Shown here: one piece after another, positions 29,453 to 38,930 of the stretch
Layout: the number at the start of each line of letters is the position of its first letter
Position numbering within the stretch: the stretch's first letter is position 1
Assembly: GCA_038522735.1 (NCBI GenBank)
Contig: JBCBJX010000006.1
Coordinates: forward strand, 5,448-69,447
DNA length: 64,000 nucleotides
Direction of reading: 5' to 3'
Origin: JBCBJX01 sp038522735
GTDB lineage: Bacteria > Pseudomonadota > Alphaproteobacteria > Caulobacterales > Parvularculaceae
Made by a program: the position numbers and the translations under genes
Notes under the pieces: generated by a model
Seen by the model: the letters and a program-made list of their open reading frames with translations, nothing else
What the model was told of the DNA's origin: nothing
Databases searched by the model: none

Positions 29453-31227
29453 CGGAGAGAGGGGCGGTCGTCCGCATCACGGCGGAGACGGGCTGCGGCG
29501 TCTCCGCCGCGGAGGTCCCGTCCGACCGGGTGCGCGCCGCCTCGCCGCGGGGCGACGCGCTCTCCGGCGGCGCCCGGCGCATCGGGCTCTGCATGGCGGT
29601 GATGAGCGTCGCCTATCTCGGCCTTCTCGCGCGGCTCGGCGCCCTCGCGGTCGGCGCGGACCCCGGACTTGCGGCGGCCCGCTTCGCGGAAGTCGAGGCG
29701 CAGGGGGATGCGGGCTACGAAGCCGCGGCGCCCGCGGCGGCGCTCCGCCCCCGGATCGTCGACCGCAAGGGCCGCGACCTCGCCATGAACCTGCCGATCG
29801 AGCGGGTGGTCATCGACGGCAAGCTCGTCGGCGACGCGGCGCGCACGGCCGAAGCGCTGACCGCCGTCCTCGACCATATCGATCGCAACTGGCTGGAGCC
29901 GCGGATCGCGGCCGGCCGCTATCTCGAACTGCGCGGCGATCTCTCCCCGGAACAGGCGGACGCGGTGCACCGCCTCGGCCTGCCGGGCGTCTCCTTCGCG
30001 GACCGCGACCGGCGGGTCTATCCGAACCGGGCGCTCGCCGCCCACGTCCTTGGTTATGTGGACGCTTCCGGGCGCGGCGTCATGGGTCTGGAGCGCCATC
30101 TCAACGACGCTGAGACCGAGGTGTTCGCCGCGAGTCTCGATCTTCGCGTTCAGCGCGTGGTCGAGGCCGAGCTTGATGCGGCGATCACGGAGTTTGAGGC
30201 GAAAGCCGGCTGGGCGATCGTCATGGACGCCGCGACGGGCGAGCTGGTCGCCGTCGCGAGCGCGCCTGATTTCGACCCCAATCTCAGCGGCGATCCGGAG
30301 GACCCGGACCGCCTCAATCGCGCCTTTTCAGGCACTTACGAGCTCGGCTCCGCTTTCAAGACGCTGACGGCGGCGGCCGCCATCGAGGCGGGCGTCGCGG
30401 GCGAGGAGACCCTGATCGATGCGCGAAAACCGATTGTCGTCGGCGGCTGGCCGGTGCGCGATCTGCACCCGGAGGAGCGGTTCCTGAGCGTGGAGGAGGT
30501 CGTAGCCCATTCCTCCAATATCGGCTCGGCGCAGCTCGCCCTGTCGCTGGGCCCGGAGGGCGTGCGCGGGTTCCTCGCGCGGTTCGGCATGTTCGAGGAG
30601 ATCGAGATCGAGGCGGCGGAGACCGCCCGTCCGCAGGCGCCGCGCAAATGGGGGCCGTCCGAACTTGCGACCGTCTCCTATGGCCACGGGATCGCCGTGA
30701 CGCCGCTCCATCTCGTCAAGGCCTATGCGGAGCTTCTGAACGGGGGCTGCCGCGTCGCGCCAACCCTCAAAAAACGTAAAGGCGAAACTGATTGCGAACA
30801 GATCATTTCACCCCGGACGAGCGTCGCCGCCCGGCGCATCCTGCGCGCCGTCACCGGGTACGGAACGGGGAAGAACGCGCGGGCTGAAGGCTTCCATGTG
30901 ATCGGTAAGACGTCGACCGCGGACAAGCCCGCGTCCGGCGGCTATGATCGCGGGAAGCGGTTGTCGTCCTTCGTCGGCGCCTTCCCCGGTTATGATCCGC
31001 AGTACGTTATACTCGTCTCCCTCGATGAGCCGAAACCCCAGGCGCACACCCACGGCTTCGCGACGGCGGGCTGGACGGCGGCGCCGGCTTTCTCGCGGAT
31101 CGTCGCGCGCATTGCGCCGGTTCTCGGCGTGGCGGAGGCGGACGAGTTTGAGATCGCCGCCGGCTATATGGGCCTCGGCCTCGTTGACGGTTATGCAGGC
31201 TTCGTCTCGGCGGAGGCGTCGCGATGA
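29449..31227 (+). CDS. ftsI: septal transpeptidase FtsI (PBP3)
   Basis: Protein of 592 aa, class B penicillin-binding protein. It has a membrane anchor at about residues 45-68, a dimerisation domain (RIVDRKGRDLAMNL) and a transpeptidase domain. The active-site motifs are SxxK at Ser301-Lys304 (GSAFK) and SxN at Ser355-Asn357 (SSN). The third motif, normally KTG, reads KTS (Lys487-Ser489, GKTSTADK). FtsI cross-links septal peptidoglycan in the periplasm together with FtsW. The GTG start overlaps the ftsL stop. It is essential in studied bacteria, and the frame here is intact. Confidence 0.93.
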   Translation: MTERGAVVRITAETGCGVSAAEVPSDRVRAASPRGDALSGGARRIGLCMAVMSVAYLGLLARLGALAVGADPGLAAARFAEVEAQGDAGYEAAAPAAALRPRIVDRKGRDLAMNLPIERVVIDGKLVGDAARTAEALTAVLDHIDRNWLEPRIAAGRYLELRGDLSPEQADAVHRLGLPGVSFADRDRRVYPNRALAAHVLGYVDASGRGVMGLERHLNDAETEVFAASLDLRVQRVVEAELDAAITEFEAKAGWAIVMDAATGELVAVASAPDFDPNLSGDPEDPDRLNRAFSGTYELGSAFKTLTAAAAIEAGVAGEETLIDARKPIVVGGWPVRDLHPEERFLSVEEVVAHSSNIGSAQLALSLGPEGVRGFLARFGMFEEIEIEAAETARPQAPRKWGPSELATVSYGHGIAVTPLHLVKAYAELLNGGCRVAPTLKKRKGETDCEQIISPRTSVAARRILRAVTGYGTGKNARAEGFHVIGKTSTADKPASGGYDRGKRLSSFVGAFPGYDPQYVILVSLDEPKPQAHTHGFATAGWTAAPAFSRIVARIAPVLGVAEADEFEIAAGYMGLGLVDGYAGFVSAEASR

Positions 31228-32648
31228 AGCTCTCGGACCTCTTTGAGCGGCCTTTCGATCCGGACCCGGAGATCCGCGGGATCACCGCCGACAGCCGCGC
31301 CGTCGAGCCGGGCTTCCTCTTCGCCGCCATGCCGGGAACGGTCATCGACGGCGCGAAGTTCATTCCCATGGCGGAGGAGAAGGGGGCGGCGGCGGTCCTC
31401 GCCGGCCCCGGCGCGACAGCGCGCGTTCCGCTGGTCGCGGCGGACGATCCGCGGCTCGCCCTCGCTCGGGCCGCGGCCCGGTTCCATGGCGGGCGGCAGC
31501 CGGAGACCCTCGCCGCAATCACCGGCACCAACGGCAAGACGTCCGTTGCAAGCTTCGCAGCGCAGATCTGGTCCGCCTGCGGACGCAAAGCCGCGAGCAT
31601 GGGCACCCTCGGCGTCAGCGGGGCGGGCTTCGAGCGGGCGCTCCGGCACACGACGCCCGATCCGATCGAGGTGCACGACGTTCTCGACGCGCTCGACGCC
31701 CATGGCGTCACGCACCTCGCCCTCGAAGCGTCGAGCCACGGCCTCGCCCAGCGCCGCGTCGACGGCGCGCGCGTCGCGATCGCGGCCTTCACCAACATCA
31801 CCCGCGACCACCTCGACTACCATAAGGACTTCGACGACTATTTCCGCGCCAAGCTGCGTCTGTTTACGGAGGTTCTCGCCGACGACGGGGCCGCCGTCGT
31901 CGACGTCGACGGGCCGAACGCCCTCGCCGTCGCGGAAAGCGCCCGCGGCGCGAAAGTTCTCAGGACCGGCCGCCGGGGCGACGCGGTGCGCATCGCGAAA
32001 GCCGATCCGCAGCCGGAGGGCCTCGCCTGCACGTTTGAAATCGACGGGCGTCCCTTCGACGTCCCGCTCGCCCTCGTCGGCGGGTTCCAGGCCTCGAACG
32101 CCGCCGTCGCTGCGGGGATCGCCCTCGCATCGGGGGAGGGGGCGGAGGCGGTCGCCGGAACGCTCGCGGGCCTCAAGGGCGTCCGGGGGCGGATGGAGTT
32201 CGCCGGAAGCGCCGGCGGCGGCGCGGTCTATGTCGATTACGCCCATACGCCCGACGCCGTCGCGACGGCCCTCGCAGCGCTCCGGCCCCATGCCGAAGGC
32301 CGCCTCATCGCCCTCGTCGGCGCCGGCGGCGATCGCGACCGGGAGAAGCGCCCGCTCATGGGGCGGGCCGCGGCCGAGAACGCGGACATCGTCATCGTGA
32401 CGGACGACAATCCGCGCTCGGAAGACCCCGCAGCCATCCGCGCCCAGGTCAAGTCCGGCGCGCCGGACGCGACGGAGATCGGCGACCGGGCCGAAGCGAT
32501 CCGGGCGGGCGTCGCCCTGCTGCGGCCGGGCGACGTCTTCGCCGTCCTCGGCAAGGGCCATGAGACGGGCCAGACGGTCGCGGGCGTCGTCCTCCCCTTC
32601 GATGATGCGGGCGAAGCGCGGGCGGCGTGCGCGGAAAGGAGCGCCTGA
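31224..32648 (+). CDS. murE: UDP-MurNAc-tripeptide synthetase
   Basis: Protein of 474 aa. The ATP site is ITGTNGKTSVAS near residue 97. The DNPR motif (TDDNPRSEDP, near residue 394) indicates that meso-diaminopimelate is the amino acid added to UDP-MurNAc-L-Ala-D-Glu. The reaction is cytoplasmic and ATP-dependent. The start ATG overlaps the ftsI stop by four bases. The length is slightly short of the E. coli enzyme (495 aa), but all Mur-ligase regions are present. Confidence 0.95.
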   Translation: MKLSDLFERPFDPDPEIRGITADSRAVEPGFLFAAMPGTVIDGAKFIPMAEEKGAAAVLAGPGATARVPLVAADDPRLALARAAARFHGGRQPETLAAITGTNGKTSVASFAAQIWSACGRKAASMGTLGVSGAGFERALRHTTPDPIEVHDVLDALDAHGVTHLALEASSHGLAQRRVDGARVAIAAFTNITRDHLDYHKDFDDYFRAKLRLFTEVLADDGAAVVDVDGPNALAVAESARGAKVLRTGRRGDAVRIAKADPQPEGLACTFEIDGRPFDVPLALVGGFQASNAAVAAGIALASGEGAEAVAGTLAGLKGVRGRMEFAGSAGGGAVYVDYAHTPDAVATALAALRPHAEGRLIALVGAGGDRDREKRPLMGRAAAENADIVIVTDDNPRSEDPAAIRAQVKSGAPDATEIGDRAEAIRAGVALLRPGDVFAVLGKGHETGQTVAGVVLPFDDAGEARAACAERSA

Positions 32649-32649
32649 G

Positions 32650-34104
32650 ATGAACGCGGTGTGGACGGCCTATGAGGCGGCGGCGGCGACGGGCGGGGCG
32701 CTCTGCGCCCGCGGCGGCGACCCGGACGACTGGTCGATGGAGGAATGGTCCGCCCGGGGCCTTTCCATCGACACCCGCACCCTGAAACCCGGCGAGATCT
32801 TCCTCGCCCTGAAGGACGCCCGCGACGGCCATGATTTCGTGCCGGCCGCGTTCAAAGCCGGGGCGAGCGCCGCCGTCGTCAGCCGCACCCTCGACCAGGC
32901 GCCCGACGGCGCGCCGCTCCTCCTCGTGCCGGACACGATGGCCGCGCTGCGGGACCTCGCCGCCGTCGCCCGGGATCGCAATTTCGGCAAGCGGATCGGC
33001 GTCACCGGCTCCGCCGGCAAGACGTCGACCAAGGAGATCCTCCGCACCGTCCTCGCCGCCTGCGGGCGGGCCCATGCGGCGGACAAGAGCTTCAACAACT
33101 ATCTCGGCGTGCCGCTCACCCTCGCGGCGCTGCCCCTGCGGGCGGATTATTCCGTCTACGAGATCGGCATGAACCATGCGGGCGAGATCACGCCCCTGAC
33201 GGAGCTCGTCCGCCCCCACGCCGCGATCGTGACGACCGTCGGCGAGGCGCACCTTGAATTTTTCGACAGCGTCGAAGGCATCGCCGAAGCGAAAGCCGAG
33301 ATCTTCCGCGGGCTGCCGGAGGGCGGCGCGGCGATCATCCCCCTCGACAACGCCTACGCGCCGCTCCTCACCCGCCGGGCGCTGGAGGCGGGCGCGCGCA
33401 TCATCACCTTCGGCGAAAGCGAGCAGGCGGACTATCGCCTCACCGGCTACCGGCCGGGAGAGGAGGGGGCCGAGATCGAGGCCGCCGTTCCGGAGGGCTT
33501 CGTCACCTTCCGCCTCGCCGCGACCGGCCGCCATCAGGCGCTGAACGCCCTCGCGGCTCTTGCGGCGGCCGAGGCCGTGGGCGCGGACCGCACGAGGCTC
33601 CTCGGCGCGTTCGAAAGCGCCGGCGCGGCGGCCGGCCGGGGGCGGCGCGAGCGGCTGCGCCTCGCCGGCAAAACGATCACCCTCATCGACGAAAGCTATA
33701 ACGCGAACCCCGCCTCCATGCGGGCGGCGCTCGCGGGGCTCGCCGAAACCGAACCCGGCCCCGGCGGCCGGCGGATCGTCGTCTTCGGCGACATGCTGGA
33801 GCTCGGCCCGGACGCGCCGGCGCTGCACGCCGGTCTCGCGCCGGACCTTGAAAACGCAGGCGTCGGGCGCCTCTACGTCGCCGGAGACCTCGCAGGCGCG
33901 CTCCAGGACGCCGTCCCCGAGGCGATGCGCGCCGGCGCCGCCGACGCGGCCCTCGATCTCGCGGACCGGATTTTAGCCGAAATTAAGGACGGCGACGTGT
34001 TAATGGCCAAAGGATCCAACGCCTCCCGGGTCGGCGCCCTGATCGCGCGATTGCGCGAAATCGCCGAACCGGCCGAGGGTCCCCCCGCCGCGCCAGACGA
34101 CTGA
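32650..34104 (+). CDS. murF: UDP-MurNAc-pentapeptide synthetase
   Basis: Protein of 484 aa from the ATG at 32650, after AAAGGAGCG; the open frame extends upstream only into murE. ATP site GVTGSAGKTSTKEIL near residue 117, then the Mur-ligase signature YEIGMNHAGEI and INPNPASM-like DESYNANPASM. MurF adds D-Ala-D-Ala to the UDP-MurNAc-tripeptide in the cytoplasm. It begins one base after the murE stop codon. Confidence 0.95.
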   Translation: MNAVWTAYEAAAATGGALCARGGDPDDWSMEEWSARGLSIDTRTLKPGEIFLALKDARDGHDFVPAAFKAGASAAVVSRTLDQAPDGAPLLLVPDTMAALRDLAAVARDRNFGKRIGVTGSAGKTSTKEILRTVLAACGRAHAADKSFNNYLGVPLTLAALPLRADYSVYEIGMNHAGEITPLTELVRPHAAIVTTVGEAHLEFFDSVEGIAEAKAEIFRGLPEGGAAIIPLDNAYAPLLTRRALEAGARIITFGESEQADYRLTGYRPGEEGAEIEAAVPEGFVTFRLAATGRHQALNALAALAAAEAVGADRTRLLGAFESAGAAAGRGRRERLRLAGKTITLIDESYNANPASMRAALAGLAETEPGPGGRRIVVFGDMLELGPDAPALHAGLAPDLENAGVGRLYVAGDLAGALQDAVPEAMRAGAADAALDLADRILAEIKDGDVLMAKGSNASRVGALIARLREIAEPAEGPPAAPDD

Positions 34105-34109
34105 AGCCC

Positions 34110-35216
34110 ATGCTGTATCACCTTTTCGTTCCGCTTGCGGACAGTTTCTCCCTGTTCAACGTCTTCCGGTATCTCTCCTTCCGGTCGGCGGGGGCGGTGG
34201 TGACGGCGCTCGTCTTCGCCTTCCTCATCGGGCCGAGCCTCATCGCCTGGATGCGCGAAAAACAGGGCAAGGGCCAGCCGATCCGCGAGGACGGGCCTGA
34301 AGGCCATATCGTCGCCAAGGCCGGCACGCCGACCATGGGCGGGGTGCTCATTCTCTTCGGCCTCGCCCTCGGCACGCTCCTGTGGGCGCGGCTGGACAAC
34401 CCCTATGTATGGATCGTCCTCGGCGTGACGCTCGCCTACGGCCTCCTCGGCTTCGTCGACGATTATCTGAAGGTGACCAAACAGAACCCGCGCGGTCTCG
34501 TCGGCCGTGGCAAGCTGTTCGTCCAGTTCGCCGTCGCCCTCGGCGCCGGCTGGGCGTGCGTGCGGGTCTTCGGAACAACCGAGGCGGCGGACATCTCCAT
34601 CGCGACCTCCGTCGCGCTGCCGTTCCTGAAGGACGTCTACATCCCCCTCGGCTACGCCTTCGTGCCCTTCGCCATGATCGTCATCGTCGGCGCGTCGAAC
34701 TCGGTGAACCTCACCGACGGCCTCGACGGCCTCGCCATCGTTCCCGTCATGATCGCTGCGGCGACCTTCGGCGTCTTCGCCTACCTCGCGGGGCATGCGG
34801 AGTTTTCGCAATATCTCGCCATCCCGGCGGTGCCGGGCGCCGGGGAGCTCATCGTCCTCTGCGCGGCGCTGGTCGGAGCGGGGCTCGGGTTTCTCTGGTT
34901 CAACGCGCCGCCGGCGGCGATCTTCATGGGCGATACGGGCTCCCTCGCCCTCGGCGGGGCGATCGGCGCCATCGCCGTCGCCGTCAAGCAGGAGCTGGTT
35001 CTCGCCATCGTCGGCGGGCTTTTCGTCGTCGAGGCGCTCTCGGTGATGATCCAGGTCGCGTCTTTCAAGCTGACCGGCAAGCGCGTCTTTCTCATGGCGC
35101 CGATCCACCACCATTTTGAAAAGCTCGGCTGGAAAGAACCGACCATCGTCATCCGGTTCTGGATCATCGCTTTCGTGCTCGCACTCGCGGGCCTTCTCAC
35201 CTTGAAACTGCGCTGA
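34110..35216 (+). CDS. mraY: lipid I synthase MraY
   Basis: Protein of 368 aa with about ten membrane helices. Family signatures are GTPTMGGVLIL, the cytoplasmic FVDDYLKVTKQNPRGL, NLTDGLDGLA and the C-terminal MAPIHHHFEKLGW. MraY transfers phospho-MurNAc-pentapeptide to undecaprenyl phosphate at the inner membrane, giving lipid I. It starts five bases after murF. Confidence 0.97.
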   Translation: MLYHLFVPLADSFSLFNVFRYLSFRSAGAVVTALVFAFLIGPSLIAWMREKQGKGQPIREDGPEGHIVAKAGTPTMGGVLILFGLALGTLLWARLDNPYVWIVLGVTLAYGLLGFVDDYLKVTKQNPRGLVGRGKLFVQFAVALGAGWACVRVFGTTEAADISIATSVALPFLKDVYIPLGYAFVPFAMIVIVGASNSVNLTDGLDGLAIVPVMIAAATFGVFAYLAGHAEFSQYLAIPAVPGAGELIVLCAALVGAGLGFLWFNAPPAAIFMGDTGSLALGGAIGAIAVAVKQELVLAIVGGLFVVEALSVMIQVASFKLTGKRVFLMAPIHHHFEKLGWKEPTIVIRFWIIAFVLALAGLLTLKLR

Positions 35217-35242
35217 AGACGGAGCGAAGGAGGGGAGCGGAC

Positions 35243-36661
35243 ATGATCGACCTTTCAGGACTGCGCGGCGAGACGCTCGCCGTCTTCGGGCTCGGCGCGA
35301 GCGGGCTATCCGCGATCGAAGCGCTCGTCGCCGGCGGCGCGAACGTCCTCGCCTGGGACGACAAGGACGCCGCCCGCAAAGCGGCCGAAAAGCTCGGCGC
35401 GAAAGTCGAGCGCTACGACAACTGGGACTGGACGAGGATCGCCTCCCTCGTCCTCGCCCCCGGGGTGCCGCTCACCCATCCCCGTCCGCACCCGGTGGTT
35501 CTCACCGCCCGCGAGGCGGAGGTCGAGGTGATCGGCGATGTGGAGCTCTTCGCACGGGCCTATAAAAAAGCGCCGCCCGGCGCGCCGAAGATCGTCGCCA
35601 TCACCGGCTCGAACGGCAAGTCGACGACGACGGTGCTGGTCGCGCACCTCCTGAACGCGCTCGGGACGCGCGCCGTCGCCGTCGGAAACATCGGAACGCC
35701 GATCCTCTCCGCCCCCGGATGGTCGCAGGCCGATATCTACGTCGCCGAGCTTTCCTCCTTCCAGCTCGACCTCACATCGAGCTTCAAAGCGGATGTCGCG
35801 GTTCTCCTGAACATCACGCCCGACCATCTCGACCGTCATGGCGACATGGCGAATTACGTCGCCGCGAAATGCCGGATCTTCCTCAATCAGACGGCGAACG
35901 ACCACGCCGTCATCGGCGTCGACGACGCGCCGAGCCAGACGATCTGTACGGAGCTCTCATCGAAAGCCAGGCGGGTCGTCACGCCCGTGACCGTCGGCGC
36001 GGCCGTCGGCTTCGGCGTCTTCGCCATGGACGCGGTCGTCTATTCCCGCGACGGCGGGCGCACGGAGACGCTGGCGAGCCTGAAAAACGCCAAGGCTCTT
36101 CAGGGCGCCCACAACTGGCAGAACGCCGCTGCGGCGCTCGCCGTCCTCCGCGTCCTCGGCGTCGAGCCGACGAAAGCCCAGCGGGCGCTCGACAGCTTCT
36201 CCGGGCTGCCGCACCGCGCCGAGACCGTAGCGAAAGCGGGTCGGCTGACGTTCATCAACGACTCCAAGGCGACGAACCCGGAAGCCGCGGCGAAGTCGCT
36301 CAGCGCTTACCCGGACGTCTTCTGGATCGCCGGCGGCCGATCGAAATCCGACGATTTCTCCGTCCTCGCCGGGTCCGTCAAATCCGTCCGCCAGGCGTTC
36401 TTCATCGGCGAGGCGGCGGAGACGATGAAAGGGGCGTTCCCGGACATTCCCTCCGAAGTGAGCGGAACCCTCGTCAAGGCCGTGCGGGCCGCCGCCGAGG
36501 CGGCCGAAGCCTCCGACGCGAAAGAGCCCGTCATTCTCCTCGCGCCCGCCTGCGCATCCTTCGATCAGTTTACGAATTTTGAAGCCCGCGGCGACGCCTT
36601 CCGGGCCCTCGCCCGCCTGCAGGCGCGAAAAGCCGACGGCTCGAACGGAGAGGCCGCGTGA
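35243..36661 (+). CDS. murD: UDP-MurNAc-L-Ala-D-Glu synthetase
   Basis: Protein of 472 aa, starting after AAGGAGGGGAGCG. It has an N-terminal Rossmann domain (LAVFGLGASGLSAIEAL), the ATP site VAITGSNGKSTTTVL near residue 120, LLNITPDHLDRHG, and FINDSKATNPEAA in the C-terminal domain. MurD adds D-glutamate to UDP-MurNAc-L-Ala. The stop overlaps ftsW by four bases. Confidence 0.96.
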   Translation: MIDLSGLRGETLAVFGLGASGLSAIEALVAGGANVLAWDDKDAARKAAEKLGAKVERYDNWDWTRIASLVLAPGVPLTHPRPHPVVLTAREAEVEVIGDVELFARAYKKAPPGAPKIVAITGSNGKSTTTVLVAHLLNALGTRAVAVGNIGTPILSAPGWSQADIYVAELSSFQLDLTSSFKADVAVLLNITPDHLDRHGDMANYVAAKCRIFLNQTANDHAVIGVDDAPSQTICTELSSKARRVVTPVTVGAAVGFGVFAMDAVVYSRDGGRTETLASLKNAKALQGAHNWQNAAAALAVLRVLGVEPTKAQRALDSFSGLPHRAETVAKAGRLTFINDSKATNPEAAAKSLSAYPDVFWIAGGRSKSDDFSVLAGSVKSVRQAFFIGEAAETMKGAFPDIPSEVSGTLVKAVRAAAEAAEASDAKEPVILLAPACASFDQFTNFEARGDAFRALARLQARKADGSNGEAA

Positions 36662-37800
36662 TCGCGGTCTCCCGCGCCGATACAGGGTATCTCGCCCGCT
36701 GGTGGTGGACGGTCGATCGGCCGGTCGCGTTCGCGAGCCTCGCTCTCATGGGCCTCGGCCTCATTCTCGTCGCGACAGCGGGGCCGGCGGCGGCGGCGCG
36801 GATTTCCTCCGTCGCCGACGCCTCCCATTTCATCGTCCGGCATGCGGTCTTTCTCGCGCCGGCCGCGGTCGTCCTGACGGCGACGGCGCTCGCGCCTGCT
36901 TCATGGGTGCGTCGCGCGGCGCTTGCGGCGTTTCTCGGCAGCCTGGCCCTCATCGTCCTTGCTCTGATGGTCGGCCCCGAGATCAAGGGCGCTCACCGGT
37001 GGATCGATCTCGGTCCGTTCATGCTGCAGCCGTCGGAGTTCTTAAAACCCGGCCTCGTCGTCGCCTGCGCGTGGGTCCTGTCGGAGCGGCTTCGCGATCC
37101 GGAAGCGCCGGGGCGGGTGCTGGCGATCGCCGCCTATCTCGTCTCCGCCGGGCTGCTCATCAAACAACCGGACTACGGACAGTTTCTCTTAACGACCGCG
37201 GCCTGGGGCGCGACTTTCTTCGTCGCCGGCCTTAACTGGGCGTGGATCGCCGCGCTCTCGACCTTCGCCGTTTCAGCGCTCGCCGGCGCTTACCTCGCCG
37301 TGCCCCATGTGGCTCACCGGATCGACGCGTTCATGAACCCTGAAACCGCCGACACCTTCCAGGTCGACCGGTCCATCGAAACGATCATGCGCGGCGGGCT
37401 GTTCGGCGCGGGGCCGGGGGAGGGGGTCGCGAAGCAGGGCCTCCCCGATGCGCATACGGATTTCATTTTCGCGGTGCTGGCGGAGGAATACGGCCTCGTC
37501 GCCTGCGCCGGCCTCGTCGTGCTCTACGCGTTCATCGCGCTGCGCGCCTTCAGCGCTGCGGCGAGGCGGGGGAGCGTCTTCCAGCAATCGGCGGTCGCAG
37601 GGCTCGCGACCCTCATCGGCGCTCAGGCCTTCATCAATATCGGCGTCGCGCTCAGGGTTTTGCCGGCGAAGGGCATGACGCTCCCCTTTCTCTCCTATGG
37701 CGGATCGTCGCTCATCGCGACGGCCTTCACCCTCGGCCTCATCCTCGCCCTCGGCCGCGATCACGGCCCCGCCCGTCGCCGCGCCGAGGAACTGGTATGA
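36658..37800 (+). CDS. ftsW: septal glycosyltransferase FtsW
   Basis: Protein of 380 aa, SEDS family, with about ten membrane helices. Key regions are KGAHRWIDLGPFMLQPSEFL, the periplasmic loop DAHTDFIFAVLAEEYG and the end LPFLSYGGSSLIATAFTLG. FtsW polymerises lipid II at the septum together with FtsI. It overlaps murD and murG by four bases each. Confidence 0.96.
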   Translation: MIAVSRADTGYLARWWWTVDRPVAFASLALMGLGLILVATAGPAAAARISSVADASHFIVRHAVFLAPAAVVLTATALAPASWVRRAALAAFLGSLALIVLALMVGPEIKGAHRWIDLGPFMLQPSEFLKPGLVVACAWVLSERLRDPEAPGRVLAIAAYLVSAGLLIKQPDYGQFLLTTAAWGATFFVAGLNWAWIAALSTFAVSALAGAYLAVPHVAHRIDAFMNPETADTFQVDRSIETIMRGGLFGAGPGEGVAKQGLPDAHTDFIFAVLAEEYGLVACAGLVVLYAFIALRAFSAAARRGSVFQQSAVAGLATLIGAQAFINIGVALRVLPAKGMTLPFLSYGGSSLIATAFTLGLILALGRDHGPARRRAEELV

Positions 37801-38930
37801 GGGCTGAGGCCGCGACCAGGCCGCTCTGCATTCTCGCGGCCGGCGGCACCGGCGGGCACATGTTCCCCGCTGAAAGCCTCGCTCGGGCGCTGATCACGCG
37901 CGGCTGGCGGATCGGCCTCGTCACCGACGCCCGCGGGGCGCGCTATGCGGAGGAGTTTCCCGCCGAGTTCGCCCATCGCCTCGATGCGAAGACGCCCTCC
38001 GTGGGCGGGATAATCGCCCGGGCGGCGGCGGCGGTCTCCCTCGGCGCCGGGCTGATCAACGCATTGGGCCTCCTGCGGAAAACGAGGCCCGGCTTCGTCA
38101 TCGGCTTCGGCGGCTATCCGGCGGCGCCGGCGCTGATCGCGGCGCGGATCCTCAATATTCCGCACGGCGTGCACGAACAGAACGCCGTCCTCGGCCGGGT
38201 GAACCGCCTCGCCGCCGGCTCCGCCGTCTTCGTCGCGACGGCCTTTGAGAGCGTTGCAAAGCTTCCCGCCGGCGCCCGGCAGGCGCATGTGGGGAACCCC
38301 GTTCGCCCGCCGATCCTCGCCCGCGCCGACGCGCCCTTCGCGCCGCCGGAGGAAGGCGGGGAGGTCCGGCTTTTCGTCTTCGGCGGCTCCCAGGGCGCGG
38401 ACCTCTTCGCCCGCATCGTCCCCGAGGCGATCGGGCGGCTGCCGCAGGACCTCCGCGGACGGCTCCGCGTCGTCCACCAGGCGCGCGAGGAGCGGGCGGA
38501 CGACGCGCGGGCCGCCTACGCCGCGGCGGGCGTTCAGGCTGAGATCGCGCCCTTCTTCAAAGACATCGCCGAGCGCATCGCGTCGGCGCATCTTGTCGTT
38601 GGCCGGGCGGGCGCCTCGTCGGTGACGGAAATCGCGCTCATCGGCCGGCCGTCGATCCTCTGCCCCCTCGGCGTCGCCATGGACGACCACCAGACCGCCA
38701 ACGCCCGCGCGCTGACGGCGCCGGGCGCCGCGGAGGCGATCGCGGAGCCCGACTTCACCGTCGAGGCGCTGCAAAACCGCCTTGAGAGCGCCTTGACCTC
38801 GCCCGAGCGCCTCGCGCAGATGGCCGACGCCGCGCGCGGGCGCATGCCGGCGAACGCCGCCGACCGGCTCGCCGATCTCGTCGAGACCCATGCGCGCCTC
38901 ACGCCAAGCGAGGACACGTCCGCACCATGA
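37797..38930 (+). CDS. murG: lipid II synthase MurG
   Basis: Protein of 377 aa, GT28 family. N-terminal ILAAGGTGGHMFPAESLA is the lipid I/membrane-binding loop; GGSQGADLFAR and VGRAGASSVTEIALIGRPSI lie in the UDP-GlcNAc-binding half. MurG transfers GlcNAc to lipid I on the inner face of the membrane. Its start overlaps ftsW and its stop overlaps murC. Confidence 0.96.
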   Translation: MRAEAATRPLCILAAGGTGGHMFPAESLARALITRGWRIGLVTDARGARYAEEFPAEFAHRLDAKTPSVGGIIARAAAAVSLGAGLINALGLLRKTRPGFVIGFGGYPAAPALIAARILNIPHGVHEQNAVLGRVNRLAAGSAVFVATAFESVAKLPAGARQAHVGNPVRPPILARADAPFAPPEEGGEVRLFVFGGSQGADLFARIVPEAIGRLPQDLRGRLRVVHQAREERADDARAAYAAAGVQAEIAPFFKDIAERIASAHLVVGRAGASSVTEIALIGRPSILCPLGVAMDDHQTANARALTAPGAAEAIAEPDFTVEALQNRLESALTSPERLAQMADAARGRMPANAADRLADLVETHARLTPSEDTSAP

